A stretch of DNA of 15,992 nucleotides from Bacteroidales bacterium (lineage in GTDB: Bacteria > Bacteroidota > Bacteroidia > Bacteroidales > Muribaculaceae): positions 1 to 15,992 of the forward strand of contig SFNM01000040.1 in assembly GCA_004552725.1 (NCBI GenBank), in the 5' to 3' direction. The notes under the pieces were generated by a model. It worked only from the letters and a program-made list of their open reading frames with translations. It had not been told where the DNA came from and made no database searches. Numbering within the stretch: position 1 is the stretch's first letter; every line of letters starts with the position of its first letter. Below are positions 13,603 to 15,992 of this stretch, in pieces. The translations under genes were made by a program, and so were the position numbers.

Positions 13603-15992
13603 ATGAAAAAAGTATTATTTACCATCATCGCAATACTCTCTCTTGCCATACCTCAACCGGCACTCGCCGATTGGAGCGACTATGTGATTATCCTCGACCC
13701 CGGACACGGCGGCGATGACTGCGGTGCCGTATACAACGGCGGTTCATACGGCGAAATCAGCCAAGAATCATACTTGGTGATGCGTTGCGCCGCTAGCGTC
13801 TACAACAAACTTGTCGGCCATGGTGCCAACGTGTATGTGACTCGTTCACTCTATGATGACAATTTCGACGGAGAAGTCGACCTCAGCCCACGTCGCCAAT
13901 ACTGCTACACTTACGGCTCTGATGTGTTCGTGTCGTTCCACCTCAACGCAGCCAACGCATCCGCGCACGGCACTGAATCTTACTATAGCGCCGACTACAG
14001 TTCGAATAGTTACTCTCTGGCCTACACTATGCAGACAGCCTTGATGAGCGAAACCGGTTTCGGTGGTGTTAACGGGCATCTCAACTGGGGCTCTACCGCT
14101 TATGAACTCATCGACCGCGGTGTAAAAAGCGCAAACTACTCTGTGATAATTGCCGGCGAATCATACCCCTCTACCCTCACTGAAGGCCTTTTTATCGACT
14201 ATGTGGGCGACTGGCAACTCATCAAAGACGACAACACATCCAATCCGGGCTTCAGCGCTTGGGTCGACGGCCACCTCAAAGGCATCTATGACTACCTTTA
14301 CGCATACGGCAACCTCACTACTTATGACGAAACCGGCCTCTACTATCAAGGCACAAGCAGTGGTTCGTCATCTTCTGCTCTTACGACCATCAACGCTTCC
14401 GGAGAAACCGAGAACATCGTTCCTCTCTCGTGCAAAGTGGGCGAGACCGCATCATACACCGTATATCTCGACGGCTCCGGCCTGAACTATTGGACCACCG
14501 CCACTGTATCTGAGGCGGCCAAAGCCATCGGCATCTCGCTCTCGCAATCCGGCTTTCCCGTCGACGGCTCAACTCACACCTTCAATCCCGAGAAACCGGC
14601 TCTCACCATCAACTTCACACCTAAGCAAGCAGGCACTTGGACCGGACAATGGGACACCGGAACCGGCGGCTACGACTCCGACTATTATATCCACATCAAC
14701 TGCCCCGAGGACGTGAATGGCGAAGCCAAAAACACCTGGGTACATGTGCAATGCACCGCATCCGAGCCTGAAAACACGATTTCAGCGCTCACTTCCGACA
14801 TCGACCTCTCCTGCCGATTGGGCGAATCAGTTTCTCAAACTGTTCAAATCTATGGCAAAGGCTTAGCCTCCGATGTGACCATCGCCTCTACAAGCCCTGA
14901 TATCACCGTTTCGCCTACGACCTTGGCTTACAACTCCGAAACCGGAACGTTTGCCGACGGCAATCCGGCGACCATCACCATCACTTACACCCCATCTGCT
15001 GCCGGCAGTGGCACAATTACCAACGCTGTTACCATATCCGGCACCACTATCGAATCTTCCGAAGCGAAATCATCGTCAATCAACGTGAATTACACAGTTG
15101 AAAGTCCTAGAATCACTCCATCGGTTTCATCGCTCGCGCTAGTTTGCCCCGAAGGCCAAACCATCAATCGCGAAATCACAATCGATGGCTTCGGACTTGC
15201 ATCTTCGGTTTCTGCCACACTCTCCGAAGGGGCTAAGTCAGTGGGAATATCTATCTCCGACGGGCACGGTGAGAGCCTTACAGGCGAAGTGGTTCTCAAC
15301 GTTACTGACCATCAACTTTCAGATGCCAAACTGAAAATAAAGTTCACTCCTGCCGGCACTATCGACCCGGCAGACTCGTTCACCATCAACTTGTCGGCAA
15401 CCGGTATCGATGGTAATCCTGTCAAATCTACAATAACCCTCAAATGCACTGTCACCACTGCCGAACTGCCACTGCAAGAGGCTTGGAATTATAGCGAAAA
15501 ACTCGGCAACACCATCGTGGACTTAGGCAACGACACTTACGACGTAACGAAAATCCGCAATATGGAATTCTACTCCGGCTTGCTATTCTGCGTCTACGAC
15601 AACAGCCGCATCCGTGTGCTTGATGCTCGCAACAAAGGCTTCTTATTCTGCGACCTCAGCAACGAAGGTGTGTCCGGCGGTGCCGCTGCTCTGGCAGATG
15701 TAAAAGCCTTCGATGGCAAAATCATCGCCTCCAATATCATCACCTCTGCTTCTGCCGACAAAATTCTCAAAATCTACATTTGGGACAATCCTACCGACTT
15801 CGACCACGCTAATGACGCACCTCGAGTAGTAAACATTGACGTTTCTGACTTGTTTACTACCGACGAAATCGAGCGCATCGGCGACTACATCGAATGTGAC
15901 GGCACTTGGGACAATGGTCGTATTATTATCAGTGGACTTGAACTCAACAATAGCAAATACTATCCGATGATTTATCAATACAACGTGTCAGA
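13603..15992 (+). CDS. N-acetylmuramoyl-L-alanine amidase with Ig-like and propeller-like modules, 3' end outside window
   Basis: The frame runs from the ATG at 13603 to the window edge (796 codons) without a stop. A signal peptide (1-22, ending QPALA) precedes an Amidase_3 zinc amidase domain (about 26-235): the opening motif ILDPGHGGDDCGA carries His35, Glu55 aligns with the second zinc ligand, and VSFHLNAA carries His113. The catalytic Glu is probably Glu194 in TEGLFID, where most relatives have ExGFLSN. This enzyme class cuts the bond between muramic acid and the stem peptide in peptidoglycan. After a Ser-rich linker (251-258) come three Ig-like domains of the choice-of-anchor type (about 259-386, 393-499, 503-617), then from about 622 a region with repeated strands (YSGLLFCVYDNSRIRVLDA, DVKAFDGKIIASNIIT, IYIWDNP) resembling DUF4623-like propellers. 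Wall amidases are often much shorter. It is the second gene after the TolB-like protein. Confidence 0.92.
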   Translation, partial: MKKVLFTIIAILSLAIPQPALADWSDYVIILDPGHGGDDCGAVYNGGSYGEISQESYLVMRCAASVYNKLVGHGANVYVTRSLYDDNFDGEVDLSPRRQYCYTYGSDVFVSFHLNAANASAHGTESYYSADYSSNSYSLAYTMQTALMSETGFGGVNGHLNWGSTAYELIDRGVKSANYSVIIAGESYPSTLTEGLFIDYVGDWQLIKDDNTSNPGFSAWVDGHLKGIYDYLYAYGNLTTYDETGLYYQGTSSGSSSSALTTINASGETENIVPLSCKVGETASYTVYLDGSGLNYWTTATVSEAAKAIGISLSQSGFPVDGSTHTFNPEKPALTINFTPKQAGTWTGQWDTGTGGYDSDYYIHINCPEDVNGEAKNTWVHVQCTASEPENTISALTSDIDLSCRLGESVSQTVQIYGKGLASDVTIASTSPDITVSPTTLAYNSETGTFADGNPATITITYTPSAAGSGTITNAVTISGTTIESSEAKSSSINVNYTVESPRITPSVSSLALVCPEGQTINREITIDGFGLASSVSATLSEGAKSVGISISDGHGESLTGEVVLNVTDHQLSDAKLKIKFTPAGTIDPADSFTINLSATGIDGNPVKSTITLKCTVTTAELPLQEAWNYSEKLGNTIVDLGNDTYDVTKIRNMEFYSGLLFCVYDNSRIRVLDARNKGFLFCDLSNEGVSGGAAALADVKAFDGKIIASNIITSASADKILKIYIWDNPTDFDHANDAPRVVNIDVSDLFTTDEIERIGDYIECDGTWDNGRIIISGLELNNSKYYPMIYQYNVS

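Overview
The window looks like chromosomal DNA from a gut-type Bacteroidales bacterium, most likely Muribaculaceae/Prevotellaceae-like. Three things support this. The promoters are of the Bacteroidetes type (TTTG, a 19-20 bp gap, then TAnnTTTG). There are no strong Shine-Dalgarno sequences. The protein families (Bacteroidetes-type OmpP1/FadL barrel, GDGT-plus-leucine-rich-repeat surface proteins, C-terminal tails resembling type IX secretion sorting domains) are typical of that group. All eight genes lie on the + strand. Every protein whose N-terminus is visible starts with a signal peptide, so this is a block of envelope and secreted proteins. I see no rRNA, tRNA, insertion sequence, phage gene or CRISPR array.

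Layout: (1) 2-1087, the 3' end of an unidentified, probably exported protein, closed by a strong hairpin terminator. (2) 1213-4122, a two-gene unit: a secreted Tyr/Trp/His-rich protein with an Arg/Gly/Ser-rich tail, then an OmpP1/FadL-family outer-membrane barrel. (3) 4223-6221, a single-gene unit for a 616-residue surface protein made of about six degenerate 90-residue repeats. (4) 6318-12478, a two-gene unit: a subtilisin-family (S8) protease, then a 1227-residue protein built from three copies of a GDGT-like/LRR/cap module. (5) 12501 to the window end, a two-gene unit: a small TolB-like (PD40) beta-propeller protein, then a large zinc amidase with Ig-like and propeller-like modules that runs off the window.

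Each of units 2-4 has a recognisable promoter element in front and an intrinsic terminator behind; unit 5 has its promoter in the window. The three consecutive genes 4308-12423 all end in a short beta-rich tail of the T9SS type-A kind, so I infer that they are exported across the outer membrane and displayed or released together. The last gene, 13603 to the end, is open at the 3' edge; I translated it by hand through the last base and found no in-frame stop. I found no clearly new biological system. The most unusual items are the Tyr/Trp/His plus RG-rich partner of the FadL-like barrel, the triplicated LRR protein paired with a protease, and the multi-domain amidase paired with a propeller protein.
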